NCBI RefSeq assembly: GCF_902728235.1
Contig: NZ_CACVBO010000001.1
Coordinates: 3,124,001 to 3,188,000 of the forward strand
From: Lentimonas sp. CC4
Lineage (GTDB): Bacteria > Verrucomicrobiota > Verrucomicrobiia > Opitutales > Coraliomargaritaceae
Length of the DNA: 64,000 nucleotides
Direction of reading: 5' to 3'
Shown: positions 1-8,390 of the stretch, one piece after another
Layout of the letters: every line of letters starts with the position of its first letter
Position numbering within the stretch: the first letter of the stretch is position 1
Made by a program: the position numbers and the translations under genes
Notes under the pieces: generated by a model
The model's input: only the letters and a program-made list of their open reading frames with translations
What the model was told of the DNA's origin: nothing
The model's database searches: none

Positions 1-393
1 CCCTGTCATATTGTCAGGAAATTTCGAAAACACTTTAAGATAAAACTCAAAGCTCGTCGTGACATATTTGGCATTCGCGATGTCGTGAACCGCGGGCCTC
101 TACTGATTGATAACAGCCGCTTGCAGGCATTGAACTACTTCGATGAACAATTCGCTCCACTGGACCTGGATGACCATGATCTCTGCTTCCGCGCATTCAA
201 AGAACACGGGTGGGTGTGCGGATCGTATCAAATGGAATATCGCTCTGATCTCGAATGGGGGGGCACACGTATGAATTCAACCAGTCACAATATTTGGAAA
301 AAATCATACAACAAAAATAAACAAATCTTAATGGATCGCCACAGAGATGCGCTCATGACTGAAAAACATAATGAAAATAGGGTATTGGCGTAA
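1..393 (+). CDS. Glycosyltransferase family 2, C-terminal part (cut by window start)
   Basis: The reading frame is open from base 1 and ends at 393, so only the last ~130 residues are present. The motif DLDDHDLCFRAFKEHGW resembles the acidic 'D-D-x-D-L' segment found late in the catalytic domain of GT-A fold, family 2 glycosyltransferases, where acidic residues contribute to the acceptor site. The preceding RGPLLIDNSRLQALNYFDEQF also fits that family. The enzyme would move a sugar from a nucleotide-sugar donor onto a glycan acceptor. The tail after residue ~75 is basic and polar with no membrane segment. The real start lies upstream of the window, and the GTG at 85 is not believed to be the start. 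The family call is fairly safe; the acceptor is unknown. Confidence 0.65.
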   Translation, partial: PCHIVRKFRKHFKIKLKARRDIFGIRDVVNRGPLLIDNSRLQALNYFDEQFAPLDLDDHDLCFRAFKEHGWVCGSYQMEYRSDLEWGGTRMNSTSHNIWKKSYNKNKQILMDRHRDALMTEKHNENRVLA

Positions 394-625
394 ACAGCTT
401 GCCGTTTAAAGCGCATTTAAAGGACTAAGAGTTTCAAGCCCATCAGTCGGCTACGTGACTTATAGAAGTGCTTGTAAACATGCGCCTTCTGCAATCTATT
501 CGCGTGGATCTGCGTCGATTCCTCGTTTCAACACGCCTTTTTAGGAGAATACCTGTCAATCGAGCTGATCGGGTGTTGATTTTTTTTCAAAGCACGCGAT
601 CTTAACGCGCTTCCAGCCTTTTTAC

Positions 626-2437
626 ATGACCGATTTAGCCCATACTCGCAACTTTTGCATCATCGCCCACGTCGACCACGGCAAGACGACGCTGTCCGAC
701 CGTATCCTCGAACTCACTCGCACCGTTGAAATGCGTGACATGAAGGCGCAGCTCCTTGACTCCATGGACTTGGAGCGCGAACGCGGCATCACCATTAAGA
801 GTCACCCTGTGACCATGGTGTATCGTGCGAAGAATGGCGAAGATTATACTTTTAATCTGATCGACACACCAGGTCACGTGGACTTCGCCTATGAGGTGTC
901 TCGTAGTCTAGCGGCCTGCGAGGGCGCAATGCTGCTGATCGACGCCGCTCAAGGCGTTGAAGCACAGACTGTTGCAAACGCCCATCTAGCGACAGAGCAA
1001 GAGCTCGCGATCATCCCTGTGATCAACAAGGTCGACCTGCCGAGCGCGGATGTGCCAGCGATTGAAGTGCAACTCGAAGATGTGTTGGCGATCCCAGCTG
1101 AAGAGGCGGTCAAGACCAGTGGTAAGAGTGGCTTCGGTATCGAAGACCTTTTGGAAGCTGCGGTGCACCGCATCCCACCACCACGCTGGGCGGAGGTCGA
1201 CGGCCTGCGCGTGCTGATTTTTGACTGCATTTACGACACCTATAAGGGTGTCATCTGTTACGTCCGCGTCTTTTCCGGTTCGGTCAAGATGGGCGATCAA
1301 ATCATGACCATGAGCGATAAGCGCAAATCACAGGTCAAGGAAGTCGGACGTTTCTCTCCGGCCATGATCAAGCGTGATTCCCTGGAAGCCGGCGATGTGG
1401 GTTACATCGTCACCAATATGCGCGATGTCGCTGACATTCAGTTGGGTGACACGATTACGCACTCCGCAGCACCGACTGCTGACATGCTGCCTGGTTACAA
1501 GCAGGTCAGTCCGATGGTCTTCAGTGGTATTTATCCGATCGATACCAGCGACTACAACAAGCTCAAGGCGAGCATGGGTAAGCTGCGTCTGAATGACGCG
1601 GCCTTCGTCTATCAGTCGGAAAACTCCGTCGCGCTAGGCTTCGGTTTCCGTTGTGGATTCCTCGGCCTATTGCACATGGAGATCATCCAAGAGCGCATTC
1701 GTCGCGAGTATGACCTCGACGTAATTTCCACGTATCCAAGTGTTATTTATAATGTCACCAAGACCGATGGCACGATGCTCGAAGTGCACAATCCAGTGTA
1801 TCTACCAGATGTCTCTGAGATCGAATTTATCGAAGAGCCAATGATTTTGGCTTCGATCCACATTCCTAACACCTCAATTGGTGATGTGCTCGCGCTCGTT
1901 GCCGAGAAACGTGGCATCTGTGAGCATACCGAAACCATCGACGGGCAGCGCGTCATGCTCGTCTGCAACATTCCGCTCAATGAAATTCTGATCGATTTCA
2001 ATGACCGTCTGAAGAGCATTACCCATGGTTACGGTTCGATGGACTATGAAATGAACGGCACTCAGAAAGCCAAACTCTGCCGCCTCGACATCATGGTCAA
2101 TGCGGAGCCGATCGATGCATTCTCTTCAATCGTCCACTTGGACAAGGCCGAGGGCAGGGGACGTGCACTCTGTGAGCGACTCAAAGAGATCCTACCGAAG
2201 CAGATGTTCAAGATCGCGATTCAGGCTGGTGTGGGTTCCAACATCGTCGCTCGCGAGACGATCAGCGCGTATCGTAAGGACGTGACTGCGAAATGTTACG
2301 GTGGTGATATCTCTCGTAAGCGTAAGCTCCTCGAGAAGCAAAAAGAGGGCAAGAAGCGCATGAAGAACATTGGTAGCGTTTCGATTCCACAAGACGCCTT
2401 CATTAAGATCCTTAAGACCTCCGACGGCGGCAGCTGA
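626..2437 (+). CDS. lepA: Elongation factor 4 (LepA), back-translocating GTPase
   Basis: This 603-residue protein has the usual LepA length. It opens with the P-loop AHVDHGKTTLSD (G1), then RERGITIKS (G2), DTPGHVDF (G3) and NKVDLP (G4). The EF-G-like domains follow, then the LepA-specific C-terminal domain ending in a basic segment (YGGDISRKRKLLEKQKEGKKRMK) that is diagnostic of LepA rather than EF-G. LepA binds the ribosome and is thought to remodel stalled or mistranslocated complexes. The start at 626 places the P-loop at the expected position near residue 16. No clear Shine-Dalgarno site precedes it, which is common in this phylum. The signal peptidase gene follows after 70 bases, an arrangement also seen in proteobacterial lepA-lepB operons. 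Confidence 0.97.
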   Translation: MTDLAHTRNFCIIAHVDHGKTTLSDRILELTRTVEMRDMKAQLLDSMDLERERGITIKSHPVTMVYRAKNGEDYTFNLIDTPGHVDFAYEVSRSLAACEGAMLLIDAAQGVEAQTVANAHLATEQELAIIPVINKVDLPSADVPAIEVQLEDVLAIPAEEAVKTSGKSGFGIEDLLEAAVHRIPPPRWAEVDGLRVLIFDCIYDTYKGVICYVRVFSGSVKMGDQIMTMSDKRKSQVKEVGRFSPAMIKRDSLEAGDVGYIVTNMRDVADIQLGDTITHSAAPTADMLPGYKQVSPMVFSGIYPIDTSDYNKLKASMGKLRLNDAAFVYQSENSVALGFGFRCGFLGLLHMEIIQERIRREYDLDVISTYPSVIYNVTKTDGTMLEVHNPVYLPDVSEIEFIEEPMILASIHIPNTSIGDVLALVAEKRGICEHTETIDGQRVMLVCNIPLNEILIDFNDRLKSITHGYGSMDYEMNGTQKAKLCRLDIMVNAEPIDAFSSIVHLDKAEGRGRALCERLKEILPKQMFKIAIQAGVGSNIVARETISAYRKDVTAKCYGGDISRKRKLLEKQKEGKKRMKNIGSVSIPQDAFIKILKTSDGGS

Positions 2438-2476
2438 TGAACGTCGAACGTTGAACTTCCAACGTTGAACATTGAA
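2438..2476 (+). repeat. Short AACGTTGAAC direct repeats between lepA and lepB
   Basis: Two identical copies of the decamer AACGTTGAAC lie at 2447-2456 and 2461-2470, 14 bases apart, and a related GAACGTCGAAC precedes them. The core AACGTT is itself palindromic. The stretch is non-coding and sits between two co-oriented genes. It looks like a fragment of a low-complexity intergenic repeat family; a regulatory role is possible but there is no evidence for it. Confidence 0.5.
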
Positions 2477-2507
2477 TATTTGAGAACGAGACAGAGCCCC
2501 ATCATCC

Positions 2508-3737
2508 ATGAAAAAGTTACGCAAACAGGCAAAAGATCTACTCCACGCGGCCAGTAAGGTCTATCATTACCGACGCGACGTGACTTCTGTAGCCCGTTTG
2601 CAGGAACTGGAAAAGACGGTAGGCGAAATCGAGTCGATGCTCAAGGACACGTCCACCGAGAAGGCACCGTTCGAAGCGGCCATGAAACGCTTGGATGCCT
2701 TGTTGCGAAAAATCGGCGGTAAGATTTACCCGAAGACCTTTTGGAGCGATAATTTGGAAGTCATTCTAGTCGCAGCGATTCTAGTGATCGGTGTGCGCAC
2801 GTTCTTTTTCCAGCCCTTCATCATTCCGACCAATTCAATGTATCCTACTTATAGTGGGATGAATACAGTCGTCTATGCAGCAGACGAAGCTTCACCGAAT
2901 GCGGTGGAGAAGGTCTTTAATAAAATCACATTGGGAGCCAATCATAAGAGCCTCATCGCTGAGGCCTCTGGCCCCGTTTCATTGGTATTACTGCCTAACC
3001 CTAAAACAGGAAAAGTCGGCACAAGTCGTCCCGTCCCGTATCGAAAGTATTTCGTCCTACCAGCACAGCGCGCCGAGTATGTCTTTTCAGTCGGCGGCAC
3101 GTTGCATTCAATTCAAGTGCCAGCAGAGTTTGATATGCTCTCCGCCGTGCGACAGTTTTTCCCAGATGCGAACCTAGCGATGGCTGTGCCATCGCAGGAC
3201 AGTCCCAGTGGTCAAGCGTTACAATTGAATCACTCAGTAGCCGCAGGCGATCCGATTATGCGCTTCGACATCACTCTGGGCGACGCGCTGTTCGTCGACC
3301 GTATCAGCTACCATTTTAAACGTCCGAAGGCGGGCGATCCGTTCGTGTTTCGCACCAATGCAATCCGCGAAGAGCTCGGCCGCTTAACCGGCGATTATAC
3401 CGACAAATATTACATTAAACGTATCGGCGGGGTCGGCGGCGAAACACTCGAAATCGTGGACAGCACCTTGCTCGTCGATGGTCAGCCACGCGATGAGGTC
3501 GAAGCCTTTGGCCGCAACGCAGCGCGAGAGGGCGAGTATAGCGGCTACATCAACCACACCTTACTTGCCGAAGGTCGTAAGCTGAAAATTCCCGACGATA
3601 AATTCGTCGCACTGGGCGATAATTCCGCCAACAGTCTCGATAGTCGCTACTGGGGCTTTGTGCCTGAAAAGTCAGTCATCGGCAAAGCGATCTTCATCTA
3701 CTATCCGTTCACGAAGCGCTGGGGTGTCGCAGAGTAG
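2508..3737 (+). CDS. lepB: Signal peptidase I with large internal insertion
   Basis: Signal peptidase I cleaves signal peptides from exported proteins at the outer face of the inner membrane, using a Ser/Lys dyad. Residues ~84-103 form the membrane anchor. The nucleophile box is PTNSMYPT (Ser110), the general-base box is YYIKRIGGVGGE (Lys304), and the closing box is GDNSANSLDSRYWG. The protein is 409 residues long. Ser and Lys are 194 residues apart, against 55 in E. coli (Ser90/Lys145), so roughly 130 extra residues are inserted between the catalytic boxes. In addition, ~80 N-terminal residues before the anchor are charged and helical. The canonical LPGD after the Lys is replaced by VGGE. 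It is downstream of lepA. Function is confident; the role of the insertion is unknown. Confidence 0.9.
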   Translation: MKKLRKQAKDLLHAASKVYHYRRDVTSVARLQELEKTVGEIESMLKDTSTEKAPFEAAMKRLDALLRKIGGKIYPKTFWSDNLEVILVAAILVIGVRTFFFQPFIIPTNSMYPTYSGMNTVVYAADEASPNAVEKVFNKITLGANHKSLIAEASGPVSLVLLPNPKTGKVGTSRPVPYRKYFVLPAQRAEYVFSVGGTLHSIQVPAEFDMLSAVRQFFPDANLAMAVPSQDSPSGQALQLNHSVAAGDPIMRFDITLGDALFVDRISYHFKRPKAGDPFVFRTNAIREELGRLTGDYTDKYYIKRIGGVGGETLEIVDSTLLVDGQPRDEVEAFGRNAAREGEYSGYINHTLLAEGRKLKIPDDKFVALGDNSANSLDSRYWGFVPEKSVIGKAIFIYYPFTKRWGVAE

Positions 3738-3950
3738 GTGCAGAGACTTGAGGGGCGGAACAGGAGACCTGAGAAATACGACTCAGGTCATCCTTTGTAT
3801 GGCTCGTGCTTACTATGCCGCACAGAACCAAGCGCGATGAGCTAAGACAATGTAGTTCTCACCGCTGCGAGCCGACAAATATACTCACGCGTATCATAAC
3901 GAGTGAAATATGCCGCGGCTCATGGGGTCTGCTATGTGTGTGTTACTGAG

Positions 3951-4028
3951 GGAGGGAACGCCTCTGCGCCGGCCACTGAACCTAAGCACTTACACACCGC
4001 AGGACGAGGCGGAGCTCGTCCCTCCCCA
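3951..4028. repeat. Dispersed GC-rich intergenic repeat, copy A
   Basis: This ~78-bp stretch has imperfect terminal inverted repeats (GGGAGGGAACG at the left end, CGTCCCTCCCC at the right). Its reverse complement matches the element at 61448-61576 over about 50 bases, including the shared run GAGCTC-G-CTCGTCCTGCG and a following GTGTG. It lies in the 435-bp gap between the signal peptidase and flavoprotein genes, and I see no gene in the rest of that gap. The form suggests a miniature, non-autonomous palindromic element or REP-type sequence. Confidence 0.6.
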
Positions 4029-4172
4029 ATAATAAGCGTAATATTAGCATTAATAAGCGGTCTCAGCTCCGCTGAATAACAGAGCATAAGATCTTTTCAG
4101 TAGTAGATGTTTGTGCACTTTCATCGCAAGCTCGCTTGCTTGCCTGAGCGTTCTGCCATATCCACTCAATCT

Positions 4173-5384
4173 ATGAGCAACCAAACACAACGAAATATCG
4201 CGATCATCGGCGGCGGCCCCGCAGGTCTACGTGCCGCAGAAGTGGCTGCTAACGCCGGCGCATTCGTTACCGTGTTTGATGCGAAGCCATCCGTTGGGCG
4301 TAAGTTCCTTGTCGCAGGTAAGAGCGGGCTCAATATCACCAACAGCGCTGCATTTGAGACCTTTGTCGCACAATATTCCGGCAAGGATTTACCCGTGCCC
4401 ACATGGCGTAAAATCATCGGAGATTTTGATAACACTGCCATGACCGAATGGGCGCAATCACTCGGCATCAATACCTTTTCAACCGCTGGCGGTAAGGTCT
4501 TTCCAGAAACTAAAAAGGCCGCACCGATCTTACGACGCTGGGTGCAGCGTCTGCGCGAGATGGGCGTCGACTTCCAGATGAATCATCGCTGGTTAGACTT
4601 GCGAACGATGGGTGAGTTAATTGAGCTTGAAATCGAATGCCCAGAAGGGGTGTTTGATCAGGATTTTGACGCCGTCATTCTAGCAATGGGCGGTGGCTCA
4701 TGGCCTAAAACGGGTTCCAATGGACAGTGGGTCAGTGTTCTTGAAAAGCACGGAATTGCCGTCGAAAAGCTACAATCGGCTAATTGTGGCTGGGAGGCGA
4801 ACTGGACGGAGGCTACACGAACAGCAGCAGAAGGGTGCCCCTTGCACAATATCCACGTCCGCGTTGGCGAAGAACTACATATCGGCGAATTGATGATTAC
4901 ACGCTATGGCTTTGAAGGCACGCCGATCTATGCATTGGGTCGCACATTGCGCGAAATGGATGCACCCGAAATCGTGATCGATTTTAAGCCAACCTTTACC
5001 GTTGAGCGCCTGGTGCAGAAAATGGAGTCCGCACGCCGTAATTTCTTCCACGAAGCACAGCTACGCTGGAAACTCAGCAAAGGCGCCTGTGCGATTATTC
5101 AGCAACTCCATGGTGAATTCGATTCCGCTCAGGCGCTGGCCGAGGTTGTCAAATCCTGCCGCATTCCATTGAGCGGCGCACGACCACTGGACGAAGTGAT
5201 TTCAACCAGCGGCGGCGTCGCATGGAATGAACTCGATGAGACACTCATGCTAAAGAAACTGCAGAATGTGTATTGCGCTGGTGAAATGATTGATTGGGAA
5301 GCACCCACAGGCGGCTTTTTGATGCAAGGTTGCTTCGCCACAGGTAGCACGGCTGGATATGCAGCAAGTTTAAAGTCAGTATAA
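4173..5384 (+). CDS. FAD-dependent flavoprotein of the HI0933/YhiN type (TIGR03862-like)
   Basis: A dinucleotide-binding motif IAIIGGGPAGLRAAE starts ten residues in, followed by GRKFLVAGKSGLNITN and, near the C-terminus, TSGGVAWNEL and CAGEMIDWEAPTGGFLMQGCFATG. These are the signature blocks of the HI0933-like flavoproteins (YhiN/BaiN relatives), and the 'GE-x-DWEAPTGG' block is typical of the ~400-residue TIGR03862 branch. The substrate of that branch is not established. I chose the ATG at 4173 (403 residues), because starting at 4107 would add 22 residues unlike the family and place the FAD motif too far in. The gene stands alone, with repeats upstream and a pseudogene downstream. Confidence 0.85.
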   Translation: MSNQTQRNIAIIGGGPAGLRAAEVAANAGAFVTVFDAKPSVGRKFLVAGKSGLNITNSAAFETFVAQYSGKDLPVPTWRKIIGDFDNTAMTEWAQSLGINTFSTAGGKVFPETKKAAPILRRWVQRLREMGVDFQMNHRWLDLRTMGELIELEIECPEGVFDQDFDAVILAMGGGSWPKTGSNGQWVSVLEKHGIAVEKLQSANCGWEANWTEATRTAAEGCPLHNIHVRVGEELHIGELMITRYGFEGTPIYALGRTLREMDAPEIVIDFKPTFTVERLVQKMESARRNFFHEAQLRWKLSKGACAIIQQLHGEFDSAQALAEVVKSCRIPLSGARPLDEVISTSGGVAWNELDETLMLKKLQNVYCAGEMIDWEAPTGGFLMQGCFATGSTAGYAASLKSV

Positions 5385-5529
5385 TTACACTGATATTTAA
5401 GGCTTTATTGATTTGAATGATTTCGCGCTCAGACATGTAGCACTGCTCTACACATTACGCACAATATATATTATGTCTAATTGTTGTTTTTTTGAATGAC
5501 AGACTACTGCTCTCTCGCATGTTGAATCT

Positions 5530-7530
5530 ATGAAATTAGTGCTTACCCTGATCTGCCTCATTGAGTTGGCAGTCGCACCGTTGATCGCCGCTGATACGCT
5601 ACCACTGGAACGACCAAACATCCTGTGGTTGACGTCTGAGGACAATAATATCGCTTGGGTTGGATGTTACGGGAATCCAAATGCGAAGACCCCGAATATC
5701 GATCAGCTCGCCGATGACGGATTTCAATACATGCATGCTTACGCCAGCGCACCTGTTTGTGCGCCCTCACGCTCGACATGGATTACTGGCATTAACGCCA
5801 TTTCCATGGGCACACACCCGATGCGCAGTCGCTACGACATTCCGCATGACCTCATTGCCTATTATCCTGATCAGCTTCGCGCCAATGGCTACTACGTCGG
5901 GAATGACAAGAAGACCGATTATAATATCGGTGGCCGACCTGATTCTGACTGCTGGGATAACCCCAACAAAGTCGACTGGAAGGCACTCAAGCAGCAACAG
6001 CCTTTTTTTCCAGATAATCAACTCAACACTGTCACATGAGAGCAAAGCCTTCGGCTCTGTCGAGAATACAACGCACGACCCCGCGCACACGCCCCTACGC
6101 ACCTATCATCCCGACCTACCCGACATGCGTAAAAACTACGCACACTATCATGAAGCAGTCGCTAGAATGGATGCAGCCATCGGTGTGTGACTACAAGCAC
6201 TGGAAGCTGCCGGCCTCGCTGAGAATACCATCATTATCTACAATTCTGACCATGGTGGCGTCTTGCCTCGCAGTAAGCGCTTCCTGTTCAGCTCAGGGTT
6301 ACACTGTCCATTGATCCTGCGAATTCCTGAGAAATGTAAACCTATATACAGGAGTTAGAAGTAAGGAGTAAGAAGTTAGTCTTTGTTAATGAGTCGCTTA
6401 GGGTCAAGAATGCCTTCGCCAATTTGGCGAACTACAACATCTACATAAGACACTGACCATCAGCTTCTAACTTCTAACTACTGCCTCCTAACTCCTCTTT
6501 TTAGGATAAAGCACTCTGGCCAGCGGACCAAGCAGGCACACAGATCAATCGCATTGTCAGCTTTGTGGACATGCCTAAGACTTGGCTAAGTCTCACTGGG
6601 AGCGACATTCCCGCGACGATGCAAGGCACCATCTTTCTGGGTAATGCAGCCGAACCAGAGCCGGAGTATTATCACGCCTTCCGTGGCCGTATGGACGAAC
6701 GCAATGAAAACGCACGTGCGATTGGCGATCAGCAGTATCTCTATATCCGTAACTATATGCCCTACACGCCCTGGATGCAGCAACTTAGCTATTTGTGGAA
6801 AATGAAGGCGACTCAAACATGGGTCGCTCATGTCGAATCCGGACGCGCCAGTGAGGTGGAATCTCGTTTTTTTCGTCCAAAACGCTGGACTGAAGAGCTC
6901 TACGACTCCCGCAAAGACCCCGATAACGTTGTAAATCTAGCCGACAACCCCGAGTTCGAGCCAGTGTTGGCACGCATGCGCACTCACCTGCGCGCATGGC
7001 AACTACAGGTGCACGAATCGGGCCTTCTACCTGAATCAGAAATGGTCAAACGCGCTGCAGAGCACGATACAACGATTTACGAAATGGTGCGCAACCCGGA
7101 TTTGTATGACCTCCCTTCCCTGCTCAATGCAGCAGATTTGGCACTCGCAGAAGACGCTTCCAATTTACCAAAGCTAAGAGAACTGCTCAACCAAACTGAC
7201 TGTGGTTTGCGCTACTGGGGCATCGTCGGTTGTTTTTTACTCAACGATGTCGAAACCGCCCGTAAGGGCCTCACTGATGATTCGCATGAGGTCCGCGCCA
7301 TGGCCGCTTGGCTATTAGTCAAACACGGCGATCAGGAGGCAGGCCTCGCTTGCCTGAAAGCAATGTTGCAGAACCAATCCTATGCGACGCTCAAAATCCT
7401 CAACATTCTCGATTGGATGGACTGCGACGAGGCCGCACCTCTGATACCGACGGTTCGAAAACTCAAACTCGAAAAATATGAGGAACGGATGAAGCAAACC
7501 ATCACGCATTCAGATATAAAAAAGATATAG
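5530..7530 (+). pseudogene. Type I (formylglycine) sulfatase, disrupted by frameshift, stop and insertion
   Basis: The N-terminus has a signal peptide (residues 1-21), the metal-binding start RPNILWLTSEDNN and the sulfatase signature CAPSR, whose Cys77 would become formylglycine. The frame breaks at a run of seven T (6003-6009). The family sequence resumes in another frame as SHESKAFGSVENTTHDPA and is stopped by TGA at 6188. It continues in the same frame as ENTIIIYNSDHGG and SSGLHCPLILRIPEKCK, and is then split at 6341-6505 by a miniature element. Beyond it the first frame resumes as ALWPADQAGTQINRIVSFVDMPKTW and runs to 7530, with an ELYDSRKDPDNVVNLA block and a C-terminal helical extension. 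Three independent lesions make activity very unlikely. Intact relatives remove sulfate from algal polysaccharides. Confidence 0.88.
6341..6505. mobile_element. 165-bp MITE-like element inserted in the sulfatase gene
   Basis: The element starts with CCTATATACAGGAGTTAG and its right end, read in reverse, starts CCTAAAAAGAGGAGTTAG. By hand alignment the two ~38-bp ends match at about 30 positions. No protein is encoded. The sulfatase reading frame stops matching the family just before it and resumes just after it, which defines the insertion. TAAA occurs just outside the left end and, one base displaced, outside the right end, so a short target duplication is possible but not clean. The middle holds a small palindrome (CGCCAATTTGGCG). 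It would need a transposase supplied in trans. Confidence 0.65.
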
Positions 7531-7654
7531 ATATGATTAGCTAAAACCAGTATTTCTAACTAGAAAAATTTGATCTTTTTTATTTGCTTGTCGACAATTT
7601 AAAGCATAGCTTATTTTCGAGATTGGGGTGATGTTACCTCCTCTCGTCTGAGCT

Positions 7655-8386
7655 GTGATTGAGAATCAAGATAACCTAAAAGAAACTAATTTTTGGGCAC
7701 AGGGGATACTCTCAGGTGATGTTGAAAAATGGCAACATAGAGCTCGATTAAAGCGGCTACGTTGGCGCTTAATTATTCGAATGACCCTAGGGTTAAAACG
7801 ATTGGTAGATATTGTTGGTGGATTATGTGCGATTGTCATTAGTTCGCCGATTTTTTTGGTTACTGCCTTGGCCATTAAATTGGATGATGGCGGCCCTGTG
7901 CTCTTCAAACAAGTTAGAGTGGGAGCTGGTGGTGAGCTGTTTGAGATTTGGAAGTTTCGTTCCATGGTCATGAATGCAGATCAAATCAAAGACGAGATTC
8001 TGGAACAAAACGAGCATGGGGATAGTGCCGTTACTTTTAAAATGAAAGATGACCCTCGAATCACAAAACCTGGTAAATGGATTCGTAAGCTATCAATCGA
8101 TGAGTTTCCACAGTTCGTGAATGTATTGATCGGTAATATGTCATTGGTCGGCCCACGCCCGCCAGTGCCACGTGAAGTGGCTCTATATGGCGCAAGGCAT
8201 CTGCGTCGGCTACAAGCCAAGCCTGGTATTACATGTCTTTGGCAAATCGGAGGCCGTGCCGATATCGATTTTGAAGGGCAGGTTCGCCTTGATCTACAGT
8301 ATATACATTCACAAGGTTTTTGGGGCGATCTCATGATTATCTTAAAAACCGTCCCGGCCGTGTTATTAGGTAAAGGAGCCTACTAA
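7655..8386 (+). CDS. Undecaprenyl-phosphate sugar phosphotransferase (initiating, WbaP/WcaJ-type catalytic domain)
   Basis: This is a monotopic membrane enzyme of the bacterial sugar transferase family (PF02397), which puts the first sugar-1-phosphate on undecaprenyl phosphate to begin a polysaccharide repeat unit. The membrane hairpin is at ~52-72 (LVDIVGGLCAIVISSPIFLV). Family blocks follow in order: GPVLFKQVRVG, FEIWKFRSM, DPRITKPGKWIRKLSIDEFPQ, NMSLVGPRPPVPREV and KPGITCLWQIGGR. At 243 residues it is the minimal catalytic form, without the four-helix N-terminal domain of full-length WbaP. The start is GTG at 7655, directly after an in-frame stop. It is the first gene of the ~18-kb plus-strand cluster and probably sets the sugar that begins the polymer. 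Confidence 0.92.
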   Translation: MIENQDNLKETNFWAQGILSGDVEKWQHRARLKRLRWRLIIRMTLGLKRLVDIVGGLCAIVISSPIFLVTALAIKLDDGGPVLFKQVRVGAGGELFEIWKFRSMVMNADQIKDEILEQNEHGDSAVTFKMKDDPRITKPGKWIRKLSIDEFPQFVNVLIGNMSLVGPRPPVPREVALYGARHLRRLQAKPGITCLWQIGGRADIDFEGQVRLDLQYIHSQGFWGDLMIILKTVPAVLLGKGAY

Positions 8387-8390
8387 GCAA

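Noticed and set aside
4107-4172. N-terminal extension of the flavoprotein
   Set aside because: These 22 codons show no family similarity and would displace the FAD motif; ATG 4173 is preferred.
5660-6190. 176-codon frame that could be called a separate protein
   Set aside because: Only its last ~60 residues resemble anything, and they continue the sulfatase sequence after a frameshift; the earlier part is the wrong frame of the same gene.
7588-7616. Sigma-70-like promoter TTGTCG-17-TTATTT upstream of the plus-strand operon
   Set aside because: The -35 and spacing are acceptable but the -10 matches the consensus at too few positions to claim it.
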